From the NCBI GenBank assembly GCA_020721655.1, contig DYMG01000008.1, forward strand, positions 14,685 to 51,802: a stretch of DNA of 37,118 nucleotides, written 5' to 3'. Below are positions 9,906-18,059 of this stretch, one piece after another (the first letter of the stretch is position 1; each line of letters begins with the position of its first letter). The position numbers and the translations under genes were made by a program. Source of the DNA: Paludibacter propionicigenes (GTDB taxonomy: Bacteria; Bacteroidota; Bacteroidia; Bacteroidales; JAFGXI01). The notes under the pieces are model-generated. The model searched no databases. It was not told the origin of the DNA and saw only the letters and a program-made list of their open reading frames with translations.

Positions 9906-12034
9906 CGTAACAAAACAATTATATTATCGCCTTCGTTAATTTTACTACCAGCCGGCATAGACTGCCAAGCAACATTTCCATATCCTTCTGCTCTTACCTT
10001 TAACCCTTTATTTTCCAAAATATACAAAACGTCTTTTAAGCCCATTCCTTTTAAATCTGGAATTAAACTCGAACTGTTTATGTAATCTATTTTGCCAAAT
10101 GAGACTAAATTTCCGGCATTAATAGTGCTTACCCAATCGTTACTTATAAGTTTTTTATAAGGAATGTTTAAAGAGCTAAAAATATTTTCCAAATCATCTA
10201 TATTACCTTTTAAAGTATATGGAACTGTGTTTATATGAGTATTTGATTTGTCGTCCATTTCTAAATTAGTTGCATAAATTTTATCGGCAATTTTTTTAAA
10301 AACAGGTGCAGCTACTTGACTTCCGTATATTGATGATTTTGATGGTGAATTAACAACAACAATGCAACTGTATTTGGGATTATCGGCAGGAAAATAACCA
10401 ACAAATGATGCTTGATGCGATTTTCCTCCTTCGGCATCAACATAACCCTTATTTCTTTTTGCTACTTGTGCTGTTCCGGTTTTTCCGGCAATTGAGTAGT
10501 TATCGTTTTTAATTATTTTTGCAGTTCCCTCTAAAACAACGCCTTCTAAAAGTTCGTGTACTTTTTCTAATGTAGATTGTGAGCAAATTTTCGGGTTTAT
10601 TATTTCTTTTTCAAACTTTTTAATGCTTTTGCCGTGATACAATATTTCTTTTACAAACAAAGGTTTTACCATTTCTCCGTTATTAGCTACCGCATTGTAA
10701 AATGTTAAAATTTGCATTGGGGTTATTTGAATTTCGTAGCCAATTGACATCCACGGAAGTGAAACACCAGACCAAAGTTTATCGCCAGGATATTTTATGA
10801 ATGGAGATCCTTCACCTTTTAAACTTAATCCTAATTTTTGATTTAAGTTCATTTCATATAATCGCTGAACAAATTTTTTAGGATTGTTTTTATAATTTTT
10901 ATATATAATTTTTGAAATTCCAACATTAGACGACTCCTCGAAAGCTTTTTTTATTGTAATAACTCCTAAGTCTTCGTGCGAGTCTTGCATTACTCTATCG
11001 AAATATTTTATTTTTCCATTTTCAGTATCTACCGAGTCGTTAATGTCAATTAGCCCATCTTCTAAAGCCACAATAATTGATGCAAGTTTAAACGTAGAGC
11101 CCGGTTCAGAACTTTCTCCAATAGCATAATTGTAATATTCTTGATATGTGCCGTTTTTTCCTTTTTCTAAATTTGAAATTGCTTTTATATGTCCGGTTGC
11201 AACCTCCATAATAATTGCTGTACCGTGTTGTGCATCGTGATCAATTAGCTGTTTTAAAAGTGCTTCGTAAGTTACATCTTGCATTTTAACATCAATAGTG
11301 GAAATAATATCTTGTCCATCTTCCGGTTCAACTTGAACGCCACCATCAATTTCCATCCAAACATTGCCCGAAAGTTTTTGCATTAGTTTAATTCCCTCTA
11401 GTCCTTTTAGTTCTTTGTTATATGCTCCTTCAACTCCAACACTACCAATACGTTCGCCCTTATTGTTTTCAATTAAATAGCCTAAAGTTCGAGAAGCCAT
11501 TTGCCCAAAAGGTTTAATTCTTTTGTTTTTTTGTATTATAATAAACCCTCCTTTATATTTTCCTAACCTAAAAATTGGGAAAGTTTTTAATTTTTTAAGG
11601 TCTAAATACGATACATTTCTTTTTAAAAGAAAATATCGAGACCCCATTTTTCTTGCACTAACAATTCTTCGTTTATATTCTTTTTTCGATAAATCGCGGA
11701 ATAAATTCGATAAATTCCACGCAAGCGAATCTATGTTATTGTCGAAAACTTCTGATGAAAGAGCACTACTATTTAAGTCCATTCTAATATCGTAGTATGG
11801 CACCGAGCTAACAAGTAATTTGCCATCAGATGATAAAATATCGCCTCTATTAGGTTCAATTACAATGTCTTTTCTTGTAAATTCTTGTGCTTTTAACTCC
11901 CATTTATCTTTTTCGATAATTTGTAAATATAAAATTCTACCAATAATAGAAAAAGCAAAAATTAACATTATAAAATATATAAAGTTAACTCTCCAAATTA
12001 AGTCTTTTCTAATATTTTTGGTATCTTCTGTCAT
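9902..12034 (-). CDS. ftsI: Septal penicillin-binding protein FtsI (PBP3) with PASTA domain
   Basis: FtsI is the division-specific transpeptidase that cross-links septal peptidoglycan in the periplasm alongside FtsW. The 710-residue protein has a short cytoplasmic tail, one membrane segment at about residues 16-36, a PBP dimerisation domain and a transpeptidase domain. The active-site set is present: SxxK as STFK with the nucleophile at Ser313, SxN as SSN, and KTG in AGKTGTAQVA. The C-terminal ~65 residues form one PASTA domain (LIPDLKGMGLKDVLYILENK). The gene sits 5 bases after the ftsL-like gene and overlaps murE by 4 bases. Confidence 0.96.
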   Translation of the reverse strand: MTEDTKNIRKDLIWRVNFIYFIMLIFAFSIIGRILYLQIIEKDKWELKAQEFTRKDIVIEPNRGDILSSDGKLLVSSVPYYDIRMDLNSSALSSEVFDNNIDSLAWNLSNLFRDLSKKEYKRRIVSARKMGSRYFLLKRNVSYLDLKKLKTFPIFRLGKYKGGFIIIQKNKRIKPFGQMASRTLGYLIENNKGERIGSVGVEGAYNKELKGLEGIKLMQKLSGNVWMEIDGGVQVEPEDGQDIISTIDVKMQDVTYEALLKQLIDHDAQHGTAIIMEVATGHIKAISNLEKGKNGTYQEYYNYAIGESSEPGSTFKLASIIVALEDGLIDINDSVDTENGKIKYFDRVMQDSHEDLGVITIKKAFEESSNVGISKIIYKNYKNNPKKFVQRLYEMNLNQKLGLSLKGEGSPFIKYPGDKLWSGVSLPWMSIGYEIQITPMQILTFYNAVANNGEMVKPLFVKEILYHGKSIKKFEKEIINPKICSQSTLEKVHELLEGVVLEGTAKIIKNDNYSIAGKTGTAQVAKRNKGYVDAEGGKSHQASFVGYFPADNPKYSCIVVVNSPSKSSIYGSQVAAPVFKKIADKIYATNLEMDDKSNTHINTVPYTLKGNIDDLENIFSSLNIPYKKLISNDWVSTINAGNLVSFGKIDYINSSSLIPDLKGMGLKDVLYILENKGLKVRAEGYGNVAWQSMPAGSKINEGDNIIVLLR

Positions 12035-12039
12035 TTAAA

Positions 12040-12435
12040 TTATTCGGTTTTTGCTACTTTAATTTTAATTGGTGGCTCTGTATTTTCTATTAACCCAACT
12101 TTCAGTGAATCAACTAAATGGATTATTTCGGATTGTTTGCTAATAAACATAAGTTCTGATGCTGTTGCAATATGTTCGCTTCTAAGTTCGTTTCTGTCGA
12201 ATTTTAGTTGTGTTGATTCTCTAACTAAACTTTCGGCATTAAATCTGTTTGCTATATAAATAATTGCAAAAAAGAATAGTAAAAAAATTAATCCGGCTTG
12301 TTTAATAACCATTTCTTTGGTTATTTTTTTAGGGTCAACAAGTCCTTTTACAGCACCTGCAATATTGTTTTTAGGCTCTGTATCTTTTTCAAAATCTTTA
12401 ATATTTTTTTTGCCAAAAATTTTTAAAATATTCAT
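12040..12435 (-). CDS. ftsL: FtsL-like cell division protein
   Basis: This 131-residue single-pass protein lies at the ftsL position between rsmH and ftsI. It has a ~45-residue cytoplasmic part, one membrane segment at about residues 48-65 (GLIFLLFFFAIIYIANRF), and a periplasmic region of ~60 residues with heptad-like hydrophobic spacing that could form a coiled coil. This matches the FtsL-like family of Bacteroidota, which has little sequence similarity to E. coli FtsL. The role, scaffolding FtsW/FtsI together with FtsQ, is inferred from topology and position. Confidence 0.8.
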   Translation of the reverse strand: MNILKIFGKKNIKDFEKDTEPKNNIAGAVKGLVDPKKITKEMVIKQAGLIFLLFFFAIIYIANRFNAESLVRESTQLKFDRNELRSEHIATASELMFISKQSEIIHLVDSLKVGLIENTEPPIKIKVAKTE

Positions 12436-12449
12436 TTTTCTTGTTGTAA

Positions 12450-13346
12450 TTAAAGTTTTTTAGCTATTCTCAACTTTCCACTTCTTGCTCGGTTATTAAC
12501 ACTAATTTCTTCGTCTGAGGGTGCAATAATTTTTTTATTTATTGGTTCAAATATTTTTGTTATATTTCCAAAATAGTCTTTTTCTATTTCGCCGTTTATG
12601 TTTCCTGATTTTATAAAATTTTTTACTAGTTTGTCTTCCAAAGAATGGTATGATATTATTGATAATCTGCCATTAGTATTTAGAACATCGCCAACCTGTT
12701 CTAACATTTCTTTTAGAACTGTAATTTCCGAATTTACTTCTATTCTTATAGCTTGAAATATTTGTGCTAAAAATTTATGTTCTTTGTTTCTGGGTAATAA
12801 ATGGTTTAGTACATCAACCAATTGAAAAGTTGTGGAAATTTGTGTTTTTTGACGTTCCGAAACAATGGTTTTTACAATTTTACCTACCGATTCTAATTCG
12901 CCGTATTCTCTAAATATTTTATAGAGTTTTTCCTCAGGATAGTCGTTAATAACATTTTGTGCCGAAATTCTTGCTTTTTGATTCATTCTCATATCCAAAG
13001 GAGCATCAAAACGAAACGAAAAACCTCGTTCGGGCATATTTATATGATGAGAAGAGATGCCTAAATCGGCAAGAATGCCATCTACTTTTGTGTATCCGTA
13101 GTACTTTAAATAGTTTTTTAAATATTTAAAGTTTGAATGTACGAATATAAAATTTTCACTTTCAATTGCATTTTTTTTTGCATCAGCATCTTGGTCAAAT
13201 CCCAATAAAATTCCTGTATCTAATTTTTTGAGTATTTCTCTGGAATGCCCACCACCGCCAAAGGTTAAATCAACATAAACGCCATTTGGGTTTATGTTTA
13301 AACCTTCAACACTTTCTTTTAAAAGTACTGGTAAGTGATATTCCAT
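12450..13346 (-). CDS. rsmH: 16S rRNA m4C1402 methyltransferase RsmH (MraW)
   Basis: RsmH methylates N4 of C1402 in 16S rRNA, in the ribosomal P site, using SAM. The 298-residue protein has the SAM-binding motif DLTFGGGGHSREIL near residue 29, GILADLGISSHHI, the FRFDAPLDMRM segment and the C-terminal SYHSLEDKLVKNF, all diagnostic of MraW/RsmH. Its ATG shares one base with the mraZ stop codon (TAATG), so the two are very probably translationally coupled. Confidence 0.97.
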   Translation of the reverse strand: MEYHLPVLLKESVEGLNINPNGVYVDLTFGGGGHSREILKKLDTGILLGFDQDADAKKNAIESENFIFVHSNFKYLKNYLKYYGYTKVDGILADLGISSHHINMPERGFSFRFDAPLDMRMNQKARISAQNVINDYPEEKLYKIFREYGELESVGKIVKTIVSERQKTQISTTFQLVDVLNHLLPRNKEHKFLAQIFQAIRIEVNSEITVLKEMLEQVGDVLNTNGRLSIISYHSLEDKLVKNFIKSGNINGEIEKDYFGNITKIFEPINKKIIAPSDEEISVNNRARSGKLRIAKKL

Positions 13347-13813
13347 TATTCCACGTCATTAAACGTATCGTAGCCAAGCAACTTTTCTGCTAAATCTGCA
13401 AAATTTTCTTCGTTCATTTGTTGAGAGTCGTAAGCCGATTTATTCCAAATTTCAATTTTATCATCTTGTCCGGCTAAAATTATTTCTTTCGAAATTCCTA
13501 CTAAGTCGGTTAAGCGTTTTGGAAATAAAATTCTGCCACTTGAGTCTAAAGATATTTCTGCAGTTCCTTTATAAAATTCACGTAAAAATTTTGCGTGTTC
13601 TTTCTTGTAAGGGTTTATGCGTGAGCGAATTATCTTTACTTGGCGTTCCCACTCATCGTACGGATAAAGATTTAGGCAATTTTCAAAAATGTCTTTTTTA
13701 ACAACAAAACGATTTCCAGCAGATTCACTTATCTGCTTTTTAAAAGCCGAAGGAAAAAGAACCCTGCCTTTTTCGTCTGCTTTTACGGGGTAATCGCCTA
13801 CAAAAGTTGTCAT
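13346..13813 (-). CDS. mraZ: Transcriptional regulator MraZ
   Basis: MraZ is a ring-forming DNA-binding protein that, in E. coli and Mollicutes, binds short repeats upstream of its own operon. The 155-residue protein has two tandem AbrB-like half-domains, each with the conserved DxxxR loop: DEKGR at residues 13-17 and DSSGR near residue 90. It is the first gene of the dcw operon. The upstream region has a -7 element and a four-unit, 10-bp-period box array that may be its own operator. Confidence 0.96.
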   Translation of the reverse strand: MTTFVGDYPVKADEKGRVLFPSAFKKQISESAGNRFVVKKDIFENCLNLYPYDEWERQVKIIRSRINPYKKEHAKFLREFYKGTAEISLDSSGRILFPKRLTDLVGISKEIILAGQDDKIEIWNKSAYDSQQMNEENFADLAEKLLGYDTFNDVE

Positions 13814-13850
13814 TAGCTAATTATACTATTTAATTGTAAAAATAAATAAT

Positions 13851-13890
13851 TTTTTACCACTTCTCTACACAAATATACACTTAGTCCCAC
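13851..13890 (-). promoter_or_regulatory. Candidate MraZ box array upstream of mraZ
   Basis: Read on the minus strand, GTG triplets occur at exact 10-base spacing: GTGGG, GTGTA, GTGTA and GTGGT. Their GTG positions are 13890-13888, 13880-13878, 13870-13868 and 13860-13858. Known MraZ operators are direct repeats of TGGGN (E. coli) or AAAGTGK (Mollicutes) with the same 10-bp period, upstream of mraZ. The array overlaps the -7 element, so binding would be expected to block the promoter. The spacing is seen directly; the MraZ assignment is inferred. Confidence 0.6.
13870..13877 (-). promoter_or_regulatory. -7 element of the dcw operon promoter
   Basis: The minus strand reads TATATTTG, a perfect match to the Bacteroidota -7 consensus TAnnTTTG, 56 bases upstream of the mraZ ATG. 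No clear TTTG is seen at the usual -33 distance; the sequence there is TTTTATT. The element sits inside the 10-bp box array. Confidence 0.6.
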
Positions 13891-14070
13891 AATGTTAATA
13901 AAACTTTTTCTAAATGTTTATAACTTTAGAATAAAAAAGCTTATTTTATAAGTATTTTAAGATTTATTAACAATTAAGGCTGTTAATAACTATGTTTATT
14001 TGAAGTTGTATCACTGTATTTAGAAAATAAAGTATTTTGTATTTTTTGGAAATCCAGATTATTTTGTAAA
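13891..14070. other. Intergenic stretch without a gene
   Basis: This is the first part of the 485-base gap between mraZ and tRNA-Leu. It is very AT-rich and shows no convincing reading frame on either strand. Apart from possible upstream promoter sequence for mraZ, I see no recognisable element until the direct repeat begins at 14071. Confidence 0.6.
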
Positions 14071-14177
14071 TTTATACCAAATGCAAACAATATATTGTCC
14101 AATAAATGAAATGTATAATGCCAATGCAATAGCTGTTTAGTCCAATATTAAATTGGACTTTCGAACAAATTTCGGAA
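14071..14177. repeat. Left copy of a ~107-bp direct repeat flanking tRNA-Leu
   Basis: This segment aligns end to end with 14390-14497 in the same orientation at roughly 85-90% identity. It contains an 8-bp perfect hairpin, agtccaat/attggact at 14139-14159. It also contains a 19-codon mini-ORF starting ATG CAA ACA ATA TAT and ending GCT GTT TAG (14081-14140). The nature of the element is unknown; it resembles a short dispersed intergenic repeat. Confidence 0.8.
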
Positions 14178-14280
14178 TGCTTTCGGTATTATTGTTTCGT
14201 GAATTTCCATTATATTTTCGTTGTGCCATTATTTTGCCATATTCTATTATCAAAAAACTTATCAAATAAAAAATATTTAT

Positions 14281-14288
14281 TACTTTTG
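14281..14288 (+). promoter_or_regulatory. -7 element of the tRNA-Leu promoter
   Basis: TACTTTTG matches TAnnTTTG exactly and ends 10 bases before the first base of the tRNA. That is the distance expected if transcription starts just upstream of the mature 5' end. No clear TTTG is seen at -33. Confidence 0.55.
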
Positions 14289-14298
14289 CCAAACTATT

Positions 14299-14380
14299 GC
14301 CCAGGTGGTGAAATTGGTATACACGCAACGTTGAGGTCGTTGTGCTTTCGGGTGTGCAAGTTCGAGTCTTGTTCTGGGTA
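14299..14380 (+). tRNA. tRNA-Leu, anticodon GAG
   Basis: The 82-base cloverleaf has a 7-bp acceptor stem, gcccagg pairing with tctgggt with G-U pairs at both ends. The D arm holds GGTGG and TTGGTA. The anticodon stem caacg/cgttg closes the loop ttgaggt, so the anticodon is GAG at 14333-14335. A long class-II variable arm and a T arm gcaag/cttgt with loop ttcgagt follow. The discriminator base is A, as expected for tRNA-Leu. CCA is not encoded. The tRNA lies between two direct repeats, the right one starting 9 bases after its 3' end. Confidence 0.97.
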
Positions 14381-14389
14381 CTTTTTTAG

Positions 14390-14497
14390 TTTATACAAAA
14401 TGCAAACAATATATAATAGTCTAATAAATGAATTGTATAATGCCGATGCAATAGCTGTTTAGTCCAATTTCTATTGAACTTTCGAACAAGTTCGGAA
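14390..14497. repeat. Right copy of the direct repeat flanking tRNA-Leu
   Basis: This copy pairs with 14071-14177. It carries the same layout: a mini-ORF of 20 codons from 14400 to 14462, then an 8-bp hairpin with one G-U pair (agtccaat/attgaact, 14461-14480) and the shared tail ttcgaacaa-ttcggaa. The hairpin is followed by a short T tract and could end the tRNA transcript. Confidence 0.8.
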
Positions 14498-14504
14498 CAC
14501 GTTA

Positions 14505-15167
14505 TTACATATCTGCTTTCGGCATTAGAAGGTCTAAAATTTCTTTGGGGTTGTTTATAATAAATTTTGCTCCGTTTTCTAAAAGTTCGTCAACTTTACG
14601 GTAACCCCAAGTAACTCCAATTGCGTCAATATTTGCGGCTTTTGCTGTAAGCATATCTGTAGATGTGTCGCCCATATATAAGAATTCAGATTTTTTAAAG
14701 CCGAGTTTTTCTATAATTTCGTTTGCCGTTTGAGGCGATGGTTTTCTTTGATAGCCTTCTCGTTCGCCAAAAACAAAGTCGAATTTTATATCGGCAAAAA
14801 AGTGATTTACAACTTCTTGCGTAAAATTGTTGGGTTTGTTTGATAGAATATTTAACGAAATGCCTTTATTTTCTAAGGTTTTAAGCATTTCTATAATTCC
14901 ATTATAAGGCTTAGATTTTATTGTTTGGCGTTTTTCGTAAACTAATTTAATTTCGTTAAAATATATTTCTGCATCGGTTTTTGATAAGTTTGTTGGGAGT
15001 GCTTTTTCTATTAAAACAGCTATTCCATTGCCAATCATATATTTGTAATCCTCAAAAGAGTGTGTTTTAAAATTGTATTTTTCTAAAACATAATTTACTG
15101 ATTCTGAAATATCTATCAATGAATTTAAGAGCGTCCCGTCTAAATCAAAAATTATTGCTTTTTTCAT
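14505..15167 (-). CDS. HAD-family phosphatase, phosphoglycolate phosphatase-like
   Basis: This 220-residue protein is a haloacid dehalogenase hydrolase of the Gph/PGP subfamily. It has motif I DLDGTLLNS, with the nucleophile Asp at residue 9 and the acid/base Asp at residue 11, motif II LSNKPN, the motif III Lys in GYQRKPSP, and motif IV MGDTSTDMLTAKAA. A helical cap of about 65 residues sits between motifs I and II, as in phosphoglycolate phosphatases and related nucleotide or sugar-phosphate phosphatases. The substrate cannot be fixed from sequence. It starts 9 bases after the dipeptidyl peptidase stop and is probably co-transcribed with it. Confidence 0.88.
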   Translation of the reverse strand: MKKAIIFDLDGTLLNSLIDISESVNYVLEKYNFKTHSFEDYKYMIGNGIAVLIEKALPTNLSKTDAEIYFNEIKLVYEKRQTIKSKPYNGIIEMLKTLENKGISLNILSNKPNNFTQEVVNHFFADIKFDFVFGEREGYQRKPSPQTANEIIEKLGFKKSEFLYMGDTSTDMLTAKAANIDAIGVTWGYRKVDELLENGAKFIINNPKEILDLLMPKADM

Positions 15168-15176
15168 TGTTTAATT

Positions 15177-17315
15177 TTACAAATGTTCGTTGAAATATCT
15201 AATTATTGTTTTTGTTAAATGGACTCTATCTTTTCCGCCAACGTTGTGCTCGTGATTTGGATAAATCATATAATCTATAAGTACATCGTTTTCTATGCAT
15301 TTGTTTATGAACATTTGGCTATTTTGCCACACTACTGTTGGGTCAATGCTTCCGTGTATAATCATTAAGCGACCTTTTAGGCTGTCTGTTTTGTTAAGTG
15401 TTGATGTTTTTTTAAAACCTTCTTCATTTTCTTGATATTTATCCATATATCGTTCGCCGTACATAATTTCGTAGTACTTCCAATCAATAACCGGACCGCC
15501 TGCTACGCCAACTTTAAAAACATTGTTGTAATTAAGCATTAGCGAGCTTGTCATAAAACCGCCGTAGCTCCAGCCGTTTACGCCAATTCTATCGGCATCA
15601 ACCCATTTGTGCGATTTTAAAAATTTCACTCCTTCAATTTGGTCTTTCATTTCGTTTTGTCCGCATTGGCGATGTATAACGCTTTCAAATTCAAAACCTC
15701 TATTTTCGGAGCCTCTGTTATCTACTGTAAAAATTACGTAGCCTTGTTGAGCCATATAATATAACCAAAAACTGGTGCCTGCCAACCAAGAATTTGCAAC
15801 AAGTTGTGCGTGAGGTCCGCCGTAAACATAAACAATTACCGGATATTTTTTATTTTCGTCGAAATTTGATGGTTTTATAAGTGAATAATATAGGTCTGTT
15901 TGTCCGTCGGCAGCTTTTATTGTGCCAATTTCGGGTAAGTTAATATTGTAATCTTTTAAAGGGTTTTCGGCTGAAATTATTTCTTTTTCAATTTTCCCGC
16001 TTATGTTACAAATATTGTAAACTCTTGGTATTGAAATGCTACTATATCCATCAATAAAATATTTAAAATTAGGGTTTAGTATGCAATTATGTGTTCCGGC
16101 AACCGATGTTAGTGTGGTTATGTTTTTTGTGTCTAACTTTACTGAGTATAGATGGTTTTCTATTGGTGAGTTTTTTGTTCCTGTAAAGTATATTGTATTT
16201 GTTATTTTATCGAAATCTACAATTTCATCAACAATCCAATTGCCTTTTGTTATTTCAGATACAAGCGTTCCATCTATGTTGTAAAGGTATAAATGCATAA
16301 ATCCATTACGTTCCGATTGCCAAATAAATTGATTGTCTGAAATGAAATATGCAGGTTTTTCTGGTTCAACCCATTTGTCGTTTTTTTCTTCAAAAAGTGT
16401 TTTTAGTAAATTGCCACTTGAAACATCGTATTTATTTATTTGTGCATAATTTTGATCTCTATTTAAAATGGTTAGTATAATATTAGTTTCGTTTGGACTC
16501 CAAACAGGGTTTATTAAATATTGTTCACTTTTTTCATCGGTTTTCAAAAAGTGTGTTTGTCCGGTTTTAATATTGTAAATTCCAAGAGTAATATTTTCGC
16601 TGGTTTGCCCATTCATAGGGTATTTTATATTTTCTAATGTTGCAGGTGTGGTGTTTACATTTACTATTGGATAATCGGTTACTTTTGTTTCATCTTTTCG
16701 GTAAAAAGCTAAATAGTTGCCTTTTGGCGACCAAAATATGCCGTGAGTTATTCCAAATTCGCTTCTAGAAACGGTTTGTCCGTTAACTATTGCTTTGTTT
16801 TCGTCTTTTGTTATTTGAGTTTCTTTGCCATTTTTATCTATAATAAATAAGTTGTTTTCAATGGTATAAGCAAATGTGCTATTTTCTTTACAATAGAAAA
16901 TATCTTTAGCTTTTTCGTTTATATTTATCTCAAAATCAATCGTTTTACTTGTTGTATTGTAAAAAATAAAACGATTATCGTATCCAAATTTTATGGTATT
17001 TTTATTAATCCATTCGTAATCGTAAAAATAACTTACAGAATCTTTTTTTGCATTTGTTAGTGCAGTGTTTATATTGTTTAAACTTATAAATTCTTTAGCT
17101 TTTTTCGCTTTTATATCTGAAATAAAAATGCTTCTATATTTGTCAATATAAGTATAGTTATTTGTTTCTGGTTGCCATTTTAAACCTATAATATAATTTG
17201 GATAAATAAAAGGAATTTGCCCACTAACAGATTGTTCTATGGTTAGTTCTTTTTTTTGGCTAAAAACATTTATTGAAATAAATGCTACTAATATTAAAAT
17301 ACCTATTTTTTTCAT
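15177..17315 (-). CDS. Secreted dipeptidyl peptidase IV-like S9B serine peptidase
   Basis: The 712-residue protein begins with a signal peptide (MKKIGILILVAFISINVFSQ). It continues with a long beta-propeller region (about residues 40-450) and an alpha/beta-hydrolase catalytic domain. The catalytic triad can be placed: Ser583 in GWSYGG, Asp658 in HGSIDPTV and His690 in NHEHNV. This is the S9B (DPP-IV) family, which removes Xaa-Pro or Xaa-Ala dipeptides from peptides in the periplasm or at the cell surface. The length is normal and no T9SS tail is present. It heads a likely two-gene unit with the HAD phosphatase. Confidence 0.93.
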   Translation of the reverse strand: MKKIGILILVAFISINVFSQKKELTIEQSVSGQIPFIYPNYIIGLKWQPETNNYTYIDKYRSIFISDIKAKKAKEFISLNNINTALTNAKKDSVSYFYDYEWINKNTIKFGYDNRFIFYNTTSKTIDFEININEKAKDIFYCKENSTFAYTIENNLFIIDKNGKETQITKDENKAIVNGQTVSRSEFGITHGIFWSPKGNYLAFYRKDETKVTDYPIVNVNTTPATLENIKYPMNGQTSENITLGIYNIKTGQTHFLKTDEKSEQYLINPVWSPNETNIILTILNRDQNYAQINKYDVSSGNLLKTLFEEKNDKWVEPEKPAYFISDNQFIWQSERNGFMHLYLYNIDGTLVSEITKGNWIVDEIVDFDKITNTIYFTGTKNSPIENHLYSVKLDTKNITTLTSVAGTHNCILNPNFKYFIDGYSSISIPRVYNICNISGKIEKEIISAENPLKDYNINLPEIGTIKAADGQTDLYYSLIKPSNFDENKKYPVIVYVYGGPHAQLVANSWLAGTSFWLYYMAQQGYVIFTVDNRGSENRGFEFESVIHRQCGQNEMKDQIEGVKFLKSHKWVDADRIGVNGWSYGGFMTSSLMLNYNNVFKVGVAGGPVIDWKYYEIMYGERYMDKYQENEEGFKKTSTLNKTDSLKGRLMIIHGSIDPTVVWQNSQMFINKCIENDVLIDYMIYPNHEHNVGGKDRVHLTKTIIRYFNEHL

Positions 17316-17331
17316 TTTGCTCTATTTTTTT

Positions 17332-17362
17332 CAAAAGTATGAATTGAAACTATATTAAACAA
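17332..17362 (-). promoter_or_regulatory. Promoter of the dipeptidyl peptidase gene
   Basis: On the minus strand a TTG (17362-17360) is followed by 20 bases and then TACTTTTG (17339-17332), a full match to the Bacteroidota TTTG/TAnnTTTG pattern. It ends 16 bases before the ATG. Confidence 0.65.
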
Positions 17363-17375
17363 TTAGAATTTAAAT

Positions 17376-18020
17376 TTAAAATTTATTTTCAGTTAAATTA
17401 TAAACTTTTTGAACTTGCTTTAATTCTTTTTCTAATTGAAAGTTTAAGTCTTTTAAAAATCCGGTACGCATATCCCATATACAAGCGTGTACAATAGGAC
17501 CTTTATTTTTTATATACGATTGCTGAAATTGACTGGTTTTAATAATATTAACGCATTGCTCAAAGGTGTTTAGCTCTACAAGTCTATCATACTTATCTTC
17601 TTCATTTTTAATGGAATCTAATTCGTCGAAATGCATTCTATACACATCTCTAATATTTCTGAGCCAGTTGTCTAATTCGCCGTAAGAATGAGGTTGCATA
17701 GCTTCGTGAACACCTCCACAACCATAATGACCACAAACTAAAATATGCTTAACTTTTAAAATTTCTATTGCATATTGCAAAACCGAGTGAGAACTTAAAT
17801 CGTTTGGCGGAACTTGATTTGCTATATTTCTATGAACAAACAAATCGCCAATATCTAAACCAGTTATTTCATTGGCTGGAACTCGGCTATCTGAACAGCC
17901 TATGTACAAATAGTCGGGATTTTGACCTTCATATATTTTTTTAAAAAAATCGGGGTCGGAAGAAGTGGTTTTTTCAACCCACTCTTTATTTTGTTCAAAT
18001 ACTTTATCGTAATTATCCAT
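17376..18020 (-). CDS. Beta-class carbonic anhydrase
   Basis: This zinc enzyme interconverts CO2 and bicarbonate in the cytoplasm. With the start at 18020 the product is 214 residues, a normal length for the family, beginning MDNYDKVFEQNKEW. The zinc and catalytic residues are present: CSDSR (Cys, Asp-Arg dyad) and HYGCGG (His, Cys). The same frame is open to an ATG at 18083, but that extension of 21 residues covers the -7 element TATATTTG at 18033-18040 and is not conserved-looking, so the shorter start is preferred. It is divergent from the DUF5320-led operon. Confidence 0.94.
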   Translation of the reverse strand: MDNYDKVFEQNKEWVEKTTSSDPDFFKKIYEGQNPDYLYIGCSDSRVPANEITGLDIGDLFVHRNIANQVPPNDLSSHSVLQYAIEILKVKHILVCGHYGCGGVHEAMQPHSYGELDNWLRNIRDVYRMHFDELDSIKNEEDKYDRLVELNTFEQCVNIIKTSQFQQSYIKNKGPIVHACIWDMRTGFLKDLNFQLEKELKQVQKVYNLTENKF

Positions 18021-18032
18021 AAAATTTTTATG

Positions 18033-18040
18033 CAAATATA
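18033..18040 (-). promoter_or_regulatory. -7 element of the carbonic anhydrase promoter
   Basis: The minus strand reads TATATTTG, an exact TAnnTTTG match, 12 bases before the chosen ATG at 18020. Its position supports the shorter reading frame. A T-rich stretch lies at the -33 distance but has no clear TTTG. Confidence 0.6.
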
Positions 18041-18059
18041 AAAAATTATTGTAAAAAAA

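Noticed and set aside
14137-14328. 63-codon minus-strand frame across the tRNA and left repeat
   Set aside because: It crosses tRNA-Leu and has no family resemblance.
14071-14497. attL/attR of an integrated element at tRNA-Leu
   Set aside because: The repeats do not contain tRNA sequence, the 212 bases between hold only the tRNA, and no integrase is present.
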